Part shown: in pieces, positions 1 through 8,914 of the stretch
How positions within the stretch are numbered: position 1 is the stretch's first letter
How the letters are laid out: each line of letters opens with the position of its first letter
Source: Oscillospiraceae bacterium
GTDB lineage: Bacteria > Bacillota > Clostridia > Oscillospirales > Oscillospiraceae
Direction: 5' to 3'
NCBI GenBank assembly: GCA_902798545.1
Contig: CADBWQ010000003.1
Location: 255,540 to 319,539, forward strand
Length of the DNA: 64,000 nt
Translations under genes and position numbers: made by a program
Notes under the pieces: generated by a model
Seen by the model: only the letters and a program-made list of their open reading frames with translations
What the model was told of the DNA's origin: nothing
Databases searched by the model: none

Positions 1-2207
1 TCTTCTCCGACCACGGGATTACCAAAAATGCTTTCTCTGCAGAGCTTTCCAAGGTAAAATCCTCCCCTGTCACCGGGGATAATCCGGAGAGCACCTATGA
101 CGCACTTACGAAGTACGGCACCGATCTGGTCAAGCGTGCCCGCGAAAATGAACTGGATCCTGTCATCGGACGTGACAACGAAATCCGCAACGTCATTCGT
201 ATTCTCTCCCGTAAGACCAAGAACAACCCGGTTCTGATCGGTGAGCCCGGCGTCGGCAAGACAGCCATCGCCGAGGGTCTTGCTCAGAGGATCGTCAAGG
301 GAGACGTTCCCGAGGGCCTGAAGGATAAGAGTATTTTTTCTCTGGACATGGGTGCCCTGATCGCCGGCGCCAAGTACCGTGGCGAATTTGAGGAGCGCCT
401 GAAAGCCGTGCTGGAAGAGATCCGCAAGTCCGAAGGCGGTATCATTCTTTTTATCGATGAGCTCCACACCATCGTTGGCGCCGGCAAGACCGAAGGAAGC
501 ATGGACGCTGGTAACCTTCTGAAGCCGATGCTTGCCCGCGGCGAGCTTCACTGCATCGGTGCCACAACACTGGACGAGTATCGAAAGTACATCGAAAAAG
601 ACGCCGCCCTGGAACGCCGCTTCCAGCCGGTACAGGTGGATGAGCCTACCGTAGAGGATACCATCTCCATTCTCCGTGGACTGAAGGAGCGCTATGAGGT
701 TTACCACGGTGTCCGTATCCATGACAGCGCTCTGGTCGCTGCCGCGACTCTCTCCAACCGCTATATCACCGATCGTTTTCTGCCGGACAAGGCCATCGAT
801 CTGGTCGATGAGGCCTGTGCCCTGGTCCGCACCGAGATTGATTCCATGCCGGCCGAGCTCGACGATATCCGTCGCAAAATCATGCAGATGGAAATCGAGG
901 AAATGGCCCTCAAGAAGGAAGAAGACAATCTCAGCCGTGAGCGTCTCAGCAAGCTTCAGGAGGAGCTTGCGAACCTCAAGGACCAGTTCAATGAGATGAA
1001 GTCCCGCTGGGAAGCCGAAAAGAGCAGCGTTGATGATGTCAAACGCCTGAAGGGCGAGATTGAGCATATGCACGCGGAGATTGAAAACGCCCAGCTGAAC
1101 TATGAATATGAAAAAGCCGCCCGCCTGAAATACTCCGATCTCCCGGCACTGGAGAAGCAGTTACAGGAAGCGGAAGCGCTCTCCGAGCAGAAGAACGCCA
1201 ACTCTCTCGTCCATGATACGGTCACTGAAGAGGAAATCTCCGGCATTGTGGCGAAGTGGACCGGCATCCCCGTCTCCCGTCTAATGGAGGGCGAGCGAGA
1301 GAAGATCCTTCATCTGGATGAATACCTGCATAAGCGTCTGGTCGGGCAGGATGAGGCTGTACAGAAGGTTACCGAAGCCATTCTCCGCTCCCGCGCCGGT
1401 ATTGCAGATCCGAACCGGCCGATCGGTTCCTTCCTCTTCCTCGGTCCCACCGGTGTCGGCAAGACCGAACTGGCCAAATCTCTTGCCGAGTGCCTCTTTG
1501 ATGATGAGCGCAACATCGTGCGCATCGACATGACGGAGTACATGGAGAAATTCTCTGTCTCCCGTCTGATCGGAGCGCCTCCCGGATATGTCGGCTATGA
1601 CGAGGGTGGCCAGCTGACCGAAGCAGTTCGCCGCAAGCCCTACAGCGTTGTTCTTTTCGATGAGATCGAGAAGGCACATCCGGACGTCTTCAACATTCTG
1701 CTGCAGATTCTGGATGACGGACGCATCACCGATTCCCAGGGGCGTACGGTGGACTTTAAGAATACCATCATCATCCTGACCTCCAACCTCGGCAGTCCCT
1801 ACCTGCTGGACGGCATCAATCCCGACGGCAGCATCAGCCAGGAGGCCCAGGACGCCGTCATGGCGGAGCTGCGTCGCTCCTTCCGTCCGGAGTTTCTGAA
1901 CCGGCTGGATGAGATCATTCTCTTCAAACCCCTTACGAAAGAGAACCTCAACAACATCGTGGATCTCCTGATCGCCTCTCTGCGTAAGCGTCTGGCCGAT
2001 AAGGACCTCGATCTTGTGCTCACCGATGAAGCCAAGCAGCTCATTATTGACCGTGGCTACGACCCGCTCTACGGAGCACGTCCTCTGCGCCGCGTGCTGC
2101 AGAGCAGCGTGGAGACCCTTGTCGCCCGGACCATTCTCCGCGGAGACCTCACTCCCGGCTCCACCATCACCGTGGACGTGCGCGACGGTGAGCTCACAGC
2201 GGAATAA
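1..2207 (+). CDS. clpB: ATP-dependent chaperone ClpB (disaggregase), 5' end outside window
   Basis: The frame is open from the first bases of the window (about 735 codons visible), so the start lies upstream. ClpB is a cytosolic hexameric AAA+ machine that rescues aggregated proteins together with DnaK. Seen here: the first nucleotide-binding domain with Walker A GEPGVGKT near visible residue 80, a long charged coiled-coil middle domain (translated from about 840 to 1200) that separates ClpB from the shorter-linker Clp proteins, then the second AAA+ domain with GPTGVGKT, the [13 protein letters not shown] pore-loop region and a ClpB-type C-terminus with [14 protein letters not shown] see no ClpP-binding IGF-type loop. 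A strong terminator follows, so it ends its transcription unit. The identification is firm; only the N-terminal domain is missing from view. Confidence 0.96.
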   Translation, partial: FSDHGITKNAFSAELSKVKSSPVTGDNPESTYDALTKYGTDLVKRARENELDPVIGRDNEIRNVIRILSRKTKNNPVLIGEPGVGKTAIAEGLAQRIVKGDVPEGLKDKSIFSLDMGALIAGAKYRGEFEERLKAVLEEIRKSEGGIILFIDELHTIVGAGKTEGSMDAGNLLKPMLARGELHCIGATTLDEYRKYIEKDAALERRFQPVQVDEPTVEDTISILRGLKERYEVYHGVRIHDSALVAAATLSNRYITDRFLPDKAIDLVDEACALVRTEIDSMPAELDDIRRKIMQMEIEEMALKKEEDNLSRERLSKLQEELANLKDQFNEMKSRWEAEKSSVDDVKRLKGEIEHMHAEIENAQLNYEYEKAARLKYSDLPALEKQLQEAEALSEQKNANSLVHDTVTEEEISGIVAKWTGIPVSRLMEGEREKILHLDEYLHKRLVGQDEAVQKVTEAILRSRAGIADPNRPIGSFLFLGPTGVGKTELAKSLAECLFDDERNIVRIDMTEYMEKFSVSRLIGAPPGYVGYDEGGQLTEAVRRKPYSVVLFDEIEKAHPDVFNILLQILDDGRITDSQGRTVDFKNTIIILTSNLGSPYLLDGINPDGSISQEAQDAVMAELRRSFRPEFLNRLDEIILFKPLTKENLNNIVDLLIASLRKRLADKDLDLVLTDEAKQLIIDRGYDPLYGARPLRRVLQSSVETLVARTILRGDLTPGSTITVDVRDGELTAE

Positions 2208-2269
2208 CCGAAGGGCGAACAGATCAGGAATCACCCGGATGCCTGACGCGTTCTCCATGATAGAGCAAA

Positions 2270-2310
2270 GACGGAAACCTGTTTTTCAGGCTTCCGTCTA
2301 TTTTTTATTT
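2270..2310 (+). terminator. Intrinsic terminator after clpB
   Basis: A 12-bp stem (GACGGAAACCTG against CAGGCTTCCGTC, one mismatch) is followed by a run of T residues about 60 nt after the clpB stop codon. Confidence 0.85.
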
Positions 2311-2328
2311 ACGCCTGTTCGTCTACAA

Positions 2329-2374
2329 AAATATGGGCTGCATTTCGAGGTAACAGGAAATGCAGCCCATATTT
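2329..2374 (-). terminator. Intrinsic terminator of the radical SAM gene
   Basis: A perfect 18-bp inverted repeat with a 10-nt loop lies between two converging genes. Reading leftward it is followed by a T-rich stretch, so it mainly ends the leftward transcript. It may also back up the clpB terminator. Confidence 0.85.
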
Positions 2375-2410
2375 CTGTAATATTTGTTTTATCTTGCTCA
2401 TCTTCTGGAA

Positions 2411-3511
2411 TCAGCCCTCTGAGGCCAGAAGCTGTTCCACCAGATGCCGCTTTTCATACAGGACACAGCCCCCGGCATGGTCCTCCATCAGATGTCCGCC
2501 GTCACGCAGTTCGCGAAACAGCCTTGAGTTCATCGCATCCAGCAGCGAGGTATCCACCACGCTGATGTCGGAGTACGGAGAAAATGGGCATGGTTCCGCT
2601 CCGCCGTGGGAGTTGATATGGAAGAATCCTCTGCCGGCTGCTAGGCAGCCACCCGAGCTCTTTTCATCTCCGGGGAACGAGACAAACACGATCTCCGGGT
2701 GTTCCACGCGCAGACGGTCAATCCCCTGGCGGGTCTTCTCTCTTGCGTCGTCGTCCGGTGCCAGGTGTTTCGCCTCATCCGTAACCGGCACAAATTCAAT
2801 GTAGATGAGTGCCCTGCAGCCGCGTCCGGCCAGATCATTCACGAATTGGTCGGACATCACTTCGTCCAGGTTCTCCTTCGTAACCGTCACCGATCCGCCA
2901 AAGAGCAGTCCGCGGTCCTGCAGCTGCTTCATATTGCCGGTGATCTTATCGTAGATGCCTTCCCCACGCCGTGCATCCGTCTTCTCTCGCTCGCCCTCGA
3001 TACTGATCACCGGAATCAGATTTCGGCAGCGGTCGAAGAGCTCGAAATACTTCTGATTCAGGAAAGTCCCGTTGGTGAAGATCGGGAAGAGAATGTTCTG
3101 TTTCTCCCCTGCTGCGGTCAGTACATCCTGTCGGAGAAGCGGTTCTCCCCCCGCCAGAAGAATAAAGCTGATTCCCAGCTCTTCCGCCTGGCGGAAGATA
3201 TCCTTCCACTGCTCTCCAGTGAGCTGCCGCACCGGTGCACAGTCATTTGTGGCTTCACTGGCACGGGAATAGCAGCCTGCGCAGTGCAGATTGCAGCTTG
3301 AAGTGATACTCGCGATCAGATAGGACGGAATATGTGTCCCTTTTGCTTCCCAGGATTCACGCTTCTTCGTTGCTTTCGCAGATGCGGCAGCAAAGCGGGC
3401 CATGAATGCGCTTTCCTTTGGGTTTCGCAGTGTTGCGCGCAGCGCATCCTTGACGATGTTCTCTACGCCCTCGGTTAAATAAGCCTGTAAATTGGTGATC
3501 TGTTCTGCCAT
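2411..3511 (-). CDS. Radical SAM protein of unknown substrate
   Basis: A 366-aa radical SAM enzyme: the CNLHCAGC motif (CxxxCxxC, near residue 73) holds the 4Fe-4S cluster that cleaves S-adenosylmethionine, and a LLAGGEPLL segment follows. C-terminal cysteines (GGCLAAG, PCPFSPYSD, GGCV) resemble the auxiliary cluster region of SPASM-like proteins, so it may modify a peptide or a protein. It starts 1 nt after the stop of the upstream OhrR-like regulator and is almost certainly co-transcribed with it, hinting at a redox-linked role. No obvious precursor peptide is visible beside it. The class is certain; the substrate is unknown. Confidence 0.85.
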   Translation of the reverse strand: MAEQITNLQAYLTEGVENIVKDALRATLRNPKESAFMARFAAASAKATKKRESWEAKGTHIPSYLIASITSSCNLHCAGCYSRASEATNDCAPVRQLTGEQWKDIFRQAEELGISFILLAGGEPLLRQDVLTAAGEKQNILFPIFTNGTFLNQKYFELFDRCRNLIPVISIEGEREKTDARRGEGIYDKITGNMKQLQDRGLLFGGSVTVTKENLDEVMSDQFVNDLAGRGCRALIYIEFVPVTDEAKHLAPDDDAREKTRQGIDRLRVEHPEIVFVSFPGDEKSSGGCLAAGRGFFHINSHGGAEPCPFSPYSDISVVDTSLLDAMNSRLFRELRDGGHLMEDHAGGCVLYEKRHLVEQLLASEG

Positions 3512-3512
3512 G

Positions 3513-3965
3513 TCATTTTTTCTCCTCCTCTAGGATCTCATAAAGCAACTGGTATAGTGCCAGCGCTTTTCCCGGCGCCAGCTGTATGCATTTTCCGACC
3601 TGTGCGGGGACTTCTTTTGCTTTTTCCTGCAGGGCACGCCCGTCCTCGGTCAGGCTCACCCTCACCACACGCTCATCTTCGGAAGCGCGCGATCTGTACA
3701 GCAGTCCCTCCTGCTCCAGCTTCTTCAGCAGCGGGGATACTGTTCCGTTGTCCAGATAAAGCTTTTTGCAGATCTCGCTCACCGGAATCTCATCCTGTTC
3801 CCACAGAACCAGCATGACCAGATATTGGGTGTATGTCAGGTGCAGTTCGTGCAGAAAAGGTGTATACAGCCCTGTCACTTTTCTTGCCGCCGCGTAAAGG
3901 GGAAAGCAGAGCTGGTTGGAGAGCTTCATCAGCTCTCTGTAGTCGTATTCGTTTGCTGTATCCAT
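3513..3965 (-). CDS. OhrR/MarR-family peroxide-sensing repressor
   Basis: A 150-aa winged-helix regulator. The N-terminal segment with LSNQLCFPLYAAARK puts a cysteine at residue 20, where OhrR proteins carry their organic-peroxide-sensing cysteine. It continues with LTYTQYLVMLVLWEQ and LDNGTVSPLLKKLE, both typical of the OhrR branch of MarR. It is divergent from a glutathione peroxidase gene across 240 bp and 1 nt upstream of a radical SAM gene. The inference is that it represses both units until its cysteine is oxidised. The start codon has only a weak GGAAA ribosome-binding site. Confidence 0.88.
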   Translation of the reverse strand: MDTANEYDYRELMKLSNQLCFPLYAAARKVTGLYTPFLHELHLTYTQYLVMLVLWEQDEIPVSEICKKLYLDNGTVSPLLKKLEQEGLLYRSRASEDERVVRVSLTEDGRALQEKAKEVPAQVGKCIQLAPGKALALYQLLYEILEEEKK

Positions 3966-3995
3966 TATTTTTCCTTTTCTTATTTGATGAAATAT

Positions 3996-4024
3996 ATTTT
4001 ATCCTTTTCCATTTGAATTGTCAA
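3996..4024 (-). promoter_or_regulatory. Sigma-A promoter for the OhrR-like/radical SAM operon
   Basis: Leftward TTGACA at 4024-4019, 17-nt spacer, TAAAAT at 4001-3996. It lies 30 nt upstream of the regulator start in an AT-rich divergent region. Confidence 0.75.
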
Positions 4025-4142
4025 CACCATATTGCCAAATTGCTGTTATCATCTTTTTTCATGCTTTTGGTGCAGTAATTATAATATTGCTTCATTATTC
4101 GGAGCATATTGGTTCATACTTTTCAAATTTTAAAACTGGGTA

Positions 4143-4171
4143 TTGACATTTTCTTGAAATTCGTGTATATA
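4143..4171 (+). promoter_or_regulatory. Sigma-A promoter for the glutathione peroxidase gene
   Basis: TTGACA at 4143, 17-nt spacer, TATATA at 4166. A strong AGGAGG ribosome-binding site at 4193 precedes the ATG at 4206. I see no exact OhrR-box palindrome, though the region is AT-rich enough to hide one. Confidence 0.8.
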
Positions 4172-4205
4172 TATTTTATCAAATATTATTTCAGGAGGCA
4201 TTACT

Positions 4206-4745
4206 ATGAATCTGTATGATTTTACCGTCAAGACCCGCAAGGGAGCCGATGTCGCCCTTTCCGACTTTGCCGGCAAAGTTGTCCTGGTTGTCAATACCGC
4301 CACCGGCTGCGGCTTCACTCCCCAGTATAAGGAGCTTCAGGAGATCTACGATGCCTATAAGGATCAGGGTTTTGAGATTCTGGACTTCCCCTGCAACCAG
4401 TTTGCCGATCAGGCCCCCGGCACCGATGAAGAGATTCACACCTTCTGCACCGGTCGTTTCGGCATCACTTTTCCGCAGTATGCAAAGATTGATGTCAATG
4501 GTGAGAACGCGATCCCTCTCTACAAATGGCTCACATCCAGCACTACCTTTGATGGTTTCAATGGTCCCATGGGTCTGATGCTCAGCGGTGTTGTGAAGAA
4601 GATGGACAAGGACTATAAGAACAATGGGAACATCAAATGGAATTTTACGAAGTTCCTGATTGACCGTGAAGGCAACATTGTTGCCCGCTTCGAGCCGACC
4701 ATGTCCATGGACAAGGTCCGTGACGCTGTCGCGGCTCAGCTGTAA
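4206..4745 (+). CDS. Glutathione peroxidase family thiol peroxidase
   Basis: A 179-aa peroxidase that reduces H2O2 and organic hydroperoxides in the cytosol, in bacteria usually with thioredoxin as reductant. Seen: TGCGFTPQY with the peroxidatic cysteine at residue 35 (cysteine, not selenocysteine), FPCNQF at 61-66 with Gln69 following, and WNFTKF at 145-150, giving the Cys-Gln-Trp-Asn tetrad. The length matches the family. It has its own promoter and terminator and faces an OhrR-like regulator, where an ohr gene would be the more usual partner. Confidence 0.93.
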   Translation: MNLYDFTVKTRKGADVALSDFAGKVVLVVNTATGCGFTPQYKELQEIYDAYKDQGFEILDFPCNQFADQAPGTDEEIHTFCTGRFGITFPQYAKIDVNGENAIPLYKWLTSSTTFDGFNGPMGLMLSGVVKKMDKDYKNNGNIKWNFTKFLIDREGNIVARFEPTMSMDKVRDAVAAQL

Positions 4746-4781
4746 TCAGTTTTCTTTGCTGTCTGATCTTCTCTTTTCTTT

Positions 4782-4814
4782 CCCCTCCGGTCTGCGACCG
4801 GAGGGGCTTTTCTT
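4782..4814 (+). terminator. Intrinsic terminator after the glutathione peroxidase gene
   Basis: A 10-bp perfect GC-rich stem (CCCCTCCGGT against ACCGGAGGGG) with a 5-nt loop is followed by a T-rich tract. Confidence 0.9.
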
Positions 4815-4841
4815 TCTCTGGACGCTTTTCATGTCCTGCAC

Positions 4842-4870
4842 TTTACAAACGTCCGGAAAACCAGTATAAT
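4842..4870 (+). promoter_or_regulatory. Sigma-A promoter for the epimerase gene
   Basis: TTTACA at 4842, exactly 17 nt, then TATAAT at 4865. It lies about 45 nt upstream of the ATG. Confidence 0.8.
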
Positions 4871-4915
4871 CATTTCCATCCGCAGAGTATCGATCTGATG
4901 TGAGGAAACCCTATC

Positions 4916-5854
4916 ATGAACATTATCCTGCTTGGCGCCGCCGGCTTCATCGGGACCAACCTGACCCTGGCTCTGGCCCGGAACCCTGAAAACTGCATCA
5001 CTGTTGTAAGCCGCAGACGCGCGTCTTTTGCGGATGTGGAAGCCATGGCGTTTCCAAATGTCCTCTTCGTGGAGGAGGATCTTGTGGCCGCCCCTCATTA
5101 CGACCGTCTCCTGGCGGGGCAGGATGTGGTCTATCATCTTCTGAGCACGACTGTGCCCACCACCTCCAACCGTCAGATCTCCGAGGAGCTCTCGGCCAAT
5201 GTGATTCTGTCTGCTCAGCTCTTTGAAGCCTGTGCTGCTCAGCATGTGAAGAAGGTCATTTTTATTTCCTCCGGCGGAACGGTTTACGGAAGGGCTGCGG
5301 CCTGCCCCCTGCATGAGGATACGCCCACCGATCCTATCACTTCCTATGGCATTCAGAAACTTACGATTGAGAAACTTCTCTATCTCTATCACCATATGTA
5401 CGGCTTTGACTACCGCATCGTCCGTCTTGCAAACCCCTACGGTCCCTATCAGCGCCCCAACGGCGTTCTCGGCGCCGTGACCACCTTCACCTACAAGGCG
5501 CTTGCCCATGAGCCTATCACCGTCTACGGTGACGGCAGTGTGGTTCGGGATTTCCTTTACATTGACGATGCCGTCCGCGGGATTCTCAACATTGTCAGCG
5601 GCAGTGCCCCCCATCGGATCTTCAACCTTGGCAGTGGGCACGGTACCAGCATCCGGGAAGTTCTGGATACCATTCACCGGGTAATCGGGGCAGAGCCGGA
5701 GATTGTCTGGAAGGAAGGCCGCCCGGTGGATGTTCCGGTGAATTATCTTGATATCAGCCGTTATGAATCCGCCTATGGCGCACTGAGTCCGCTCCCGCTG
5801 GATCAGGGGATCCAAAAAACCGCAGCATTCCTGAAGGATTATTATCATCTTTAA
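4916..5854 (+). CDS. NAD-dependent sugar-nucleotide epimerase/dehydratase (extended SDR)
   Basis: A 312-aa protein of the UDP-glucose 4-epimerase type. The Rossmann motif GAAGFIG (residues 7-13) binds NAD. Ser119 and the Y144-x3-K148 pair (SYGIQK) form the catalytic set, and ANPYGP is a typical extended-SDR segment. It probably interconverts a nucleotide-linked hexose for a surface polysaccharide. It stands alone between a promoter and a terminator, so context does not reveal the sugar. Confidence 0.88.
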   Translation: MNIILLGAAGFIGTNLTLALARNPENCITVVSRRRASFADVEAMAFPNVLFVEEDLVAAPHYDRLLAGQDVVYHLLSTTVPTTSNRQISEELSANVILSAQLFEACAAQHVKKVIFISSGGTVYGRAAACPLHEDTPTDPITSYGIQKLTIEKLLYLYHHMYGFDYRIVRLANPYGPYQRPNGVLGAVTTFTYKALAHEPITVYGDGSVVRDFLYIDDAVRGILNIVSGSAPHRIFNLGSGHGTSIREVLDTIHRVIGAEPEIVWKEGRPVDVPVNYLDISRYESAYGALSPLPLDQGIQKTAAFLKDYYHL

Positions 5855-5865
5855 AACATGAAAAA

Positions 5866-5922
5866 GAGGGATGGTTTCCATGTTCCGCAAGGGGAGCAGG
5901 AATCCATCCCTTTTTTTCTTTT
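5866..5922. terminator. Bidirectional terminator between epimerase and malic enzyme genes
   Basis: A 13-bp stem with one mismatch (AGGGATGGTTTCC against GGAATCCATCCCT) is flanked by a T-run on the right and an A-run on the left. It can therefore stop transcripts from both converging genes. Confidence 0.85.
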
Positions 5923-5935
5923 GATCTCAGTGCTG

Positions 5936-7111
5936 TCAGATTCTGGCGACCCCGCTCTCCCGGGCGGCACGGGCCGCCGCCGCTGCTACCGCATCCTTCA
6001 CCCTGGGGTCGAAAGCTTTGGGCAGAATGTAATCGGCACAGAGCTCTTTCTCCGAGACGAGATCTGCCAGCGCTTTTGCTGCGGCAAGCTTCATGGCATC
6101 GTTGATGTCACTTGCCCGAACATCCAGCGCACCGCGGAAAATGCCGGGGAAGCACAGAACGTTGTTCACCTGATTGGGATAGTCGGAGCGGCCGGTGGAG
6201 ACCACAGCAGCACCGCCGGCTTTGGCATCCTCCGGGAAAATCTCCGGGGTCGGATTCGCACAGGCGAACACAATGGCGTCCCGGTTCATGGTCCTTACCA
6301 TCTCTGTGGTGAGCATTCCGGGTGCGGAAACCCCGATAAACACATCTGCTCCCTGCAGCACCTCTGCCAGCGTTCCCTTCCGATGCTTCGGATTGGTGAG
6401 CTCGGCAATTTCCTGTTTGGCAGGATTCATATGCTCGTTTCTCCCGTTCCAGATAGCCCCGCTGCGATCACAGAGTGTCACATCCACCGCGCCCGCCGTG
6501 ATCAGCAGTTTCGTAATAGCCGTTGCCGCCGCTCCGGCACCGTTCAGAACGATCCGGACCTCCGGCAGCTTCTTCCCCACCAGTTTCAAAGCATTGGTAA
6601 GACCTGCCAGGGTGATAACCGCTGTCCCGTGCTGATCATCATGGAAAACAGGAATCTCTGTACACGCCTTGAGCCGCTTCTCGATCTCGAAGCACCGCGG
6701 TGCTGAGATATCTTCCAGATTCACTCCCCCGAAGGACTTGGAAATCAGACGGACCGTCTCCACGATCTCATCAACGCTCTTGCTGTCTATACAGATCGGG
6801 ACCGCATCTACATCCCCAAAGGCCTTGAACAGGGCGCACTTGCCCTCCATGACCGGCATGCTGGCCTCCGGCCCGATATCTCCAAGTCCAAGAACCGCAG
6901 TGCCATCGGTGACAACTGCTACCATGTTCCAGCGGCGGGTCAGGTCATAGCTTTTGGACGGATCCTTCTGGATTTCGAGGCACGGCGTTGCCACCCCTGG
7001 AGTATAAGCCAGACTCAGGGCTTCGGAGGAATCCACCGCGGCCCGTACCGCGACTTCGATCTTGCCTTTCCATTCGGCGTGTTTTTCCAGTGAACGCTTT
7101 CCGTAATCCAA
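5936..7111 (-). CDS. NAD(P)-dependent malic enzyme
   Basis: A malic enzyme of about 391 aa that oxidatively decarboxylates malate to pyruvate. Seen: AYTPGVATPC near the N-terminus, the TDGTAVLGLGDIGPEA substrate/metal segment, HDDQHGTA, and the NAD(P)-binding GAGAAATAI. The size fits the short bacterial form without a phosphotransacetylase domain. I chose a TTG start at 7111 because AAAGGGAG lies 7 nt ahead and the product then begins in register with the family. An upstream in-frame ATG at 7129 has no ribosome-binding site. It lies just downstream of a glycosyltransferase gene and may be co-transcribed with it. Confidence 0.9.
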   Translation of the reverse strand: MDYGKRSLEKHAEWKGKIEVAVRAAVDSSEALSLAYTPGVATPCLEIQKDPSKSYDLTRRWNMVAVVTDGTAVLGLGDIGPEASMPVMEGKCALFKAFGDVDAVPICIDSKSVDEIVETVRLISKSFGGVNLEDISAPRCFEIEKRLKACTEIPVFHDDQHGTAVITLAGLTNALKLVGKKLPEVRIVLNGAGAAATAITKLLITAGAVDVTLCDRSGAIWNGRNEHMNPAKQEIAELTNPKHRKGTLAEVLQGADVFIGVSAPGMLTTEMVRTMNRDAIVFACANPTPEIFPEDAKAGGAAVVSTGRSDYPNQVNNVLCFPGIFRGALDVRASDINDAMKLAAAKALADLVSEKELCADYILPKAFDPRVKDAVAAAAARAARESGVARI

Positions 7112-7169
7112 GTGCTCGCTCCCTTTCATTTCTGTCGTCAGGCCCTGTACAGCCCCGTTTTCGGCTTTG

Positions 7170-8243
7170 TCAGCCGACTGACTGATCCCCGCCGGCTAAC
7201 TCCCAGTAGCTGTCCAGAATCTTTTTGTTGTATGCGGCAAGATCATCCGGGTGTTTTTCCGTCTTCTGCGCGACGGCAATGGCAGCTGCAATATTCTCGT
7301 ATCCCACCAGCCCGTCACTGTATTGCTCCAGATTCTTCGTACAGTAGAGCGGCAGCCCCACCACCATGGCATCCATGATGTTCAGCGGATGCCCCTCATA
7401 GCGCGAAGTGGAGATAAACGCATCCATCTTCTGCATGATGCAGTATGGGTTGGAGCGGCTGCCGAGGAAAAACACCTTATCTTTCAGGCCAAGCTCTCCG
7501 CACTGATTTTCCAGCGCTTCCCTGTCTTCCCCGTCGCCGATGATGTAGAGCCGCAGATCTTCCCGTGTTCTGCAGGCTTCGGCAAAGTAGTTCAGCATCA
7601 GGTCATACCCCTTCTGATGAACCAGTCTCCCCAGTGCCACGAAATTCACGCAATTCTCATCCACCGTTACATCCGTTGGCTCCTCAATTTTCTTCCGGAT
7701 CGCTTCCACATCAATGAAGTTGTGGATTGCGCCGTAGGGCTTGTCCGTCACCCCTGAGAGGCGTTGAAACGGCTCGATAATGGAAGCCGTTCCCGCCACA
7801 AATGCGTCGAAGTGCTTGAACTTGCCCTTAAAGAAATGCCACAGCACCCGGTATTTCCATTCGTTTCGATACTTGATCTCCACATCATTGTGGATGAACA
7901 TGACGCGCTTCTTCGCCGGTACGGTCAGTGCTCCCACCGCGCAGGAACACTGGTAACTGTTGAAATCCACAGCCAGGTCGAATACGATTCCCTTTGGGAA
8001 GTCGTAGTGAATGTGCTTCAGGGCGAAGTCAAAGGGAACAAAGGAATAGAACCGCGGAGTCGGATTCAGATAATGAATCTGCAGCTCCTCAGGAAAGTCC
8101 AGATTCCAGAAATCCTGCTTTTCCGATAGAAACAGATGCATCTCAAAGCGGTCATAGTCCATGTTCCGCATCAGGTTGACCGCGGACTTCTGGATGCCTC
8201 CCACATCGAGGTCATTCTGAAAGAATGCAATTTTCTTTTTCAT
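7170..8243 (-). CDS. Glycosyltransferase family 4-like protein
   Basis: A 357-aa cytosolic GT-B glycosyltransferase that presumably adds a sugar to a surface polysaccharide or lipid carrier. The N-terminal half has FQNDLDVGGIQKSAVNLM, the glycine-rich acceptor loop common in GT4 enzymes. The C-terminal half has VALGRLVHQKGYDLML and STSRYEGHPLNIMDAM, the E-x7-E-type donor site with the GHPL variant of the usual GFP(L). It starts 17 nt downstream of the TIGR03936-like gene and may be the last gene of that transcript. Confidence 0.85.
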   Translation of the reverse strand: MKKKIAFFQNDLDVGGIQKSAVNLMRNMDYDRFEMHLFLSEKQDFWNLDFPEELQIHYLNPTPRFYSFVPFDFALKHIHYDFPKGIVFDLAVDFNSYQCSCAVGALTVPAKKRVMFIHNDVEIKYRNEWKYRVLWHFFKGKFKHFDAFVAGTASIIEPFQRLSGVTDKPYGAIHNFIDVEAIRKKIEEPTDVTVDENCVNFVALGRLVHQKGYDLMLNYFAEACRTREDLRLYIIGDGEDREALENQCGELGLKDKVFFLGSRSNPYCIMQKMDAFISTSRYEGHPLNIMDAMVVGLPLYCTKNLEQYSDGLVGYENIAAAIAVAQKTEKHPDDLAAYNKKILDSYWELAGGDQSVG

Positions 8244-8260
8244 TCTTGATGATTACCTCC

Positions 8261-8914
8261 TCAGCGATATACGTTCATGTCGCCGTCATAGGTCTCCAGC
8301 CGGGTAAATTCGGCGAAATCCGGTGCCAGCTCCGGACACAGCTGCCGTAATGCCCCGGCCAGCAGGTCCGGATTCAGCGTCGGCTCCTGGGCTGAGATTC
8401 TGGCCTCCACCCGGATATTCTCTTTCTCTGCCGCGAATGCGATCTGCGCAATCGCCGGGCAGATATCGGTCTGTCCGGTCCCTCGCTTTGTTTTCTTCTC
8501 GATTACGATTTCTGGCCGACGGTAAAAGGCCTCCAGTTCTTCCACCGCCGGCGTACCGTGATCATACTCAAACAGTCCCGTTACGTCCAGCCATTTGAGC
8601 TGGGCGCTTTTTCTCTTAGCGGGGTAGGCCTCCAGTACCCGGATTCCCTCCGGCAGTACCGCCGTCAGCCTCTCCGGCAGTTTTGCAAGATCCGTTTCCT
8701 CCCGAAGGCGGAAGTCCATCAGTTCGCATACGCTCGCCGTACCGACGGAGAGCGGCAGAAGGATGGAGATCAGCGGATGGGGATTGAATCCCTCGGAATA
8801 CTTGAGTTCCAGTCCGGCTCGGGCAAATGCGCGCTGCATCGTGGACATCAGATCCAGATGAGAGATGTAGATTGCCCGACCGGTCTTTTCAAAACGCAAT
8901 CTAAGTTTATCCAT
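8261..8914 (-). CDS. TIGR03936-family radical SAM-associated protein (DUF2344)
   Basis: A 217-aa protein with the family signature LRFEKTGRAIYISHLDLMST at the N-terminus and SEGFNPHP soon after. The function is unknown, but the family is nearly always encoded beside, or fused to, a TIGR03960 radical SAM protein, as here. The start is taken at the ATG at 8914, which GGAGGG precedes by 8 nt. It overlaps the stop of the upstream partner by 8 nt, which implies translational coupling. Confidence 0.88.
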   Translation of the reverse strand: MDKLRLRFEKTGRAIYISHLDLMSTMQRAFARAGLELKYSEGFNPHPLISILLPLSVGTASVCELMDFRLREETDLAKLPERLTAVLPEGIRVLEAYPAKRKSAQLKWLDVTGLFEYDHGTPAVEELEAFYRRPEIVIEKKTKRGTGQTDICPAIAQIAFAAEKENIRVEARISAQEPTLNPDLLAGALRQLCPELAPDFAEFTRLETYDGDMNVYR

